Assembly (NCBI RefSeq): GCF_000181515.1
Contig: NZ_ABCG01000001.1
Coordinates: 62,001-126,000, forward strand
DNA from: Erythrobacter sp. SD-21
GTDB lineage: Bacteria > Pseudomonadota > Alphaproteobacteria > Sphingomonadales > Sphingomonadaceae
DNA length: 64,000 nucleotides
Direction: 5' to 3'
In this document: piece by piece, positions 62,723 to 64,000 of the stretch
Layout of the letters: each line of letters begins with the position of its first letter
Numbering within the stretch: position 1 is the first letter of the stretch
The notes under the pieces: generated by a model
Told to the model about the DNA's origin: nothing
What the model saw: the letters and a program-made list of their open reading frames with translations, nothing else
The model's database searches: none
Made by a program: the position numbers and the translations under genes

Positions 62723-64000
62723 GCGGCAAGGTCTACCCCCTGAAGGACGCACAGGGTCTCAGCGTTAATCCGGAGGAGAGCGTGTGGCTGTCAGCCAGCG
62801 CGGGCACGGGCAAGACGCAGGTGCTCTCCGCGCGTGTGCTACGTTTGCTGCTGCAACCGGGGGCCGATCCGTCGCAGATCCTGTGCCTCACCTTCACCAA
62901 GGCGGGCGCAGCGGAAATGGCGGTGCGCGTCAACGCGGTGCTCGCCCGCTGGGTGCGGATGGATGCCGCGCAGCTGGCCAAGGAATTGGGCTATCTCGGC
63001 GCGTCCATCGATCCCGAGACCCAGTCGCGTGCCCGTTCGCTCTTCGCCCGCGTGCTCGACTGCCCCGGCGGCGGCCTCAGGATCGATACAATCCACGCCT
63101 TCGCGCAATATCTTCTCGGCGCCTTCCCGAGCGAGGCGGGTGTGCTCCCCGGCAGCCAGCCGATGGAGGACCGCGACCGCGACCTCCTGAGCCGCGATGT
63201 CCTCTCCGACCTACTCTCCGAAGGCGACCCGCACATCCGCGAAGCCGTGGCCGAGATGAGCCGCCGCAAGGGCCCCGATGCCGTGCTCGGGTGGCTGATG
63301 CGCTGCGCCCGGCACAAGGACTTGTGGGACCAGCCCGGCTGGCAGCACGGCTTGGACCAGCCAGTGCGCCGCCTGCTCGGCATTCCGGTCGATGCGGACG
63401 AGCATTGGGTGGCCGAGGCTTGTTCGGACCGGCATTTCCCGGTCGATACCTTGCGCGCCATGCTGCCAGCGTTCGATGGGTGGAACACCAAGAGTGCAGA
63501 GACGAGCAGGGGCTTCATCCAGCACTGGTTGGCGATCGAGCCGGAAGCCCGGCTCGCCGAGATCGACGGATTCCGTCAACGCAACTGCATCCTCAAGAAA
63601 GATGGCGACCCGACCTCGATGAAGGGTGCCGAGAAGAACGACCCCTCATTCGGCGATAAGCAGCAAGTGATTGCCGACGCAGTACGGGAAGTGGCGGAAC
63701 GCGCGGCCCTGCTCGGCCTCGCTGCCTTCGTCGCGCCGCAACTCGAAGCGGGCCGCGCTTTTGCCAAACGCTGGGAAGAGGCCAAGGCGCGCGAGGGGTT
63801 GGTCGATTTCGACGATCTCATCCACCGCGCCGCTCGGCTGCTGTCTTCCAGCCAGATGGCCGACTGGATCCGCTACAAGCTCGACCGCAGCTTCGACCAC
63901 ATCCTCGTCGACGAGGCGCAGGATACGAATAAGGCGCAATGGGCCATCGTGAAGGCGCTGACCGACGATTATTTTGACGGCCTGGGCGCGCGCGGCGACG
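62719..64000 (+). CDS. addA: Double-strand break repair helicase AddA (truncated by window)
   Basis: 427 codons visible, running off the right edge. UvrD-like helicase: Walker A WLSASAGTGKTQVLSARVL (about 23-41), motif Ia LCLTFTKAGAAEM, RIDTIHAFAQYLLG, DEAQDTNKAQW (Walker B, motif II). The remaining helicase motifs and the C-terminal nuclease lie outside. Confidence 0.95.
   Translation, partial: MSGKVYPLKDAQGLSVNPEESVWLSASAGTGKTQVLSARVLRLLLQPGADPSQILCLTFTKAGAAEMAVRVNAVLARWVRMDAAQLAKELGYLGASIDPETQSRARSLFARVLDCPGGGLRIDTIHAFAQYLLGAFPSEAGVLPGSQPMEDRDRDLLSRDVLSDLLSEGDPHIREAVAEMSRRKGPDAVLGWLMRCARHKDLWDQPGWQHGLDQPVRRLLGIPVDADEHWVAEACSDRHFPVDTLRAMLPAFDGWNTKSAETSRGFIQHWLAIEPEARLAEIDGFRQRNCILKKDGDPTSMKGAEKNDPSFGDKQQVIADAVREVAERAALLGLAAFVAPQLEAGRAFAKRWEEAKAREGLVDFDDLIHRAARLLSSSQMADWIRYKLDRSFDHILVDEAQDTNKAQWAIVKALTDDYFDGLGARGD

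Overview
The window is chromosomal DNA of a GC-rich alphaproteobacterium, most likely order Sphingomonadales, family Erythrobacteraceae. That placement rests on gene content and order read by eye: a DivL-type kinase followed by tsaE-amgK-murU-addB-addA, xerD-accA next to aroK-aroB, and paired Flp pilins. No database search was possible. There is no phage, transposon, CRISPR array or rRNA operon. Most of the window is dense core chromosome with tightly overlapping operons.

Layout. 0.3-2.2 kb: a TIR-TolB/FlgO-like-TPR protein. 2.2-9.5 kb (minus strand): six overlapping genes (FAD desaturase-like oxidoreductase, phasin-like protein, polyprenyl synthase, saccharopine-dehydrogenase-like reductase, two acetoacetate-decarboxylase-fold proteins), which look like an undescribed pathway. 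9.7-12.0 kb: a pore-loop ion channel next to a SLOG/SLATT-type membrane protein. 12-20.6 kb: thiolase-like protein, tRNA-Gln, ArgE-like deacetylase, YghU, topoisomerase IB, a HisKA_2-type kinase, then a CinA-domain amidase coupled to NAD synthetase. 20.6-23 kb: azoreductase and pirin divergent from a LysR regulator. 23.3-26.2 kb: ilvE with an unusual leader (an 18-codon ORF behind a near-perfect extended Shine-Dalgarno sequence), a lipoprotein and TlyA. 26.3-27.1 kb: DUF2975 membrane protein with its small HTH partner.

27.2-37 kb is a propionyl-CoA to succinyl-CoA locus (pccB, epimerase, methylmalonyl-CoA mutase, bioB, pccA). It is interrupted by two AT-richer accessory genes (a GIY-YIG protein and a 102-aa orphan) and a palindromic repeat. 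37-46.5 kb: CPBP protease, aroB-aroK, a membrane/periplasmic protein pair, xerD, accA, an M48 protease, two Flp pilins and mutT. 46.5-47.1 kb: tRNA-Arg, a long GNRA-capped hairpin, and a structured stretch with two overlapping small ORFs. 47-53.6 kb: zincin, hemerythrin, phospholipase D, folE, a PAS histidine kinase coupled to an RsbQ/D14-like hydrolase, and a peroxiredoxin. 53.7-64 kb: ahcY, divL (tyrosine in place of the phospho-acceptor histidine), tsaE, amgK, murU, addB and the start of addA, cut by the window edge.

The points most worth pursuing are the six-gene minus-strand operon, the channel/SLOG-SLATT pair, the RsbQ-like/PAS-kinase pair, the ilvE leader and the small-ORF locus after tRNA-Arg.
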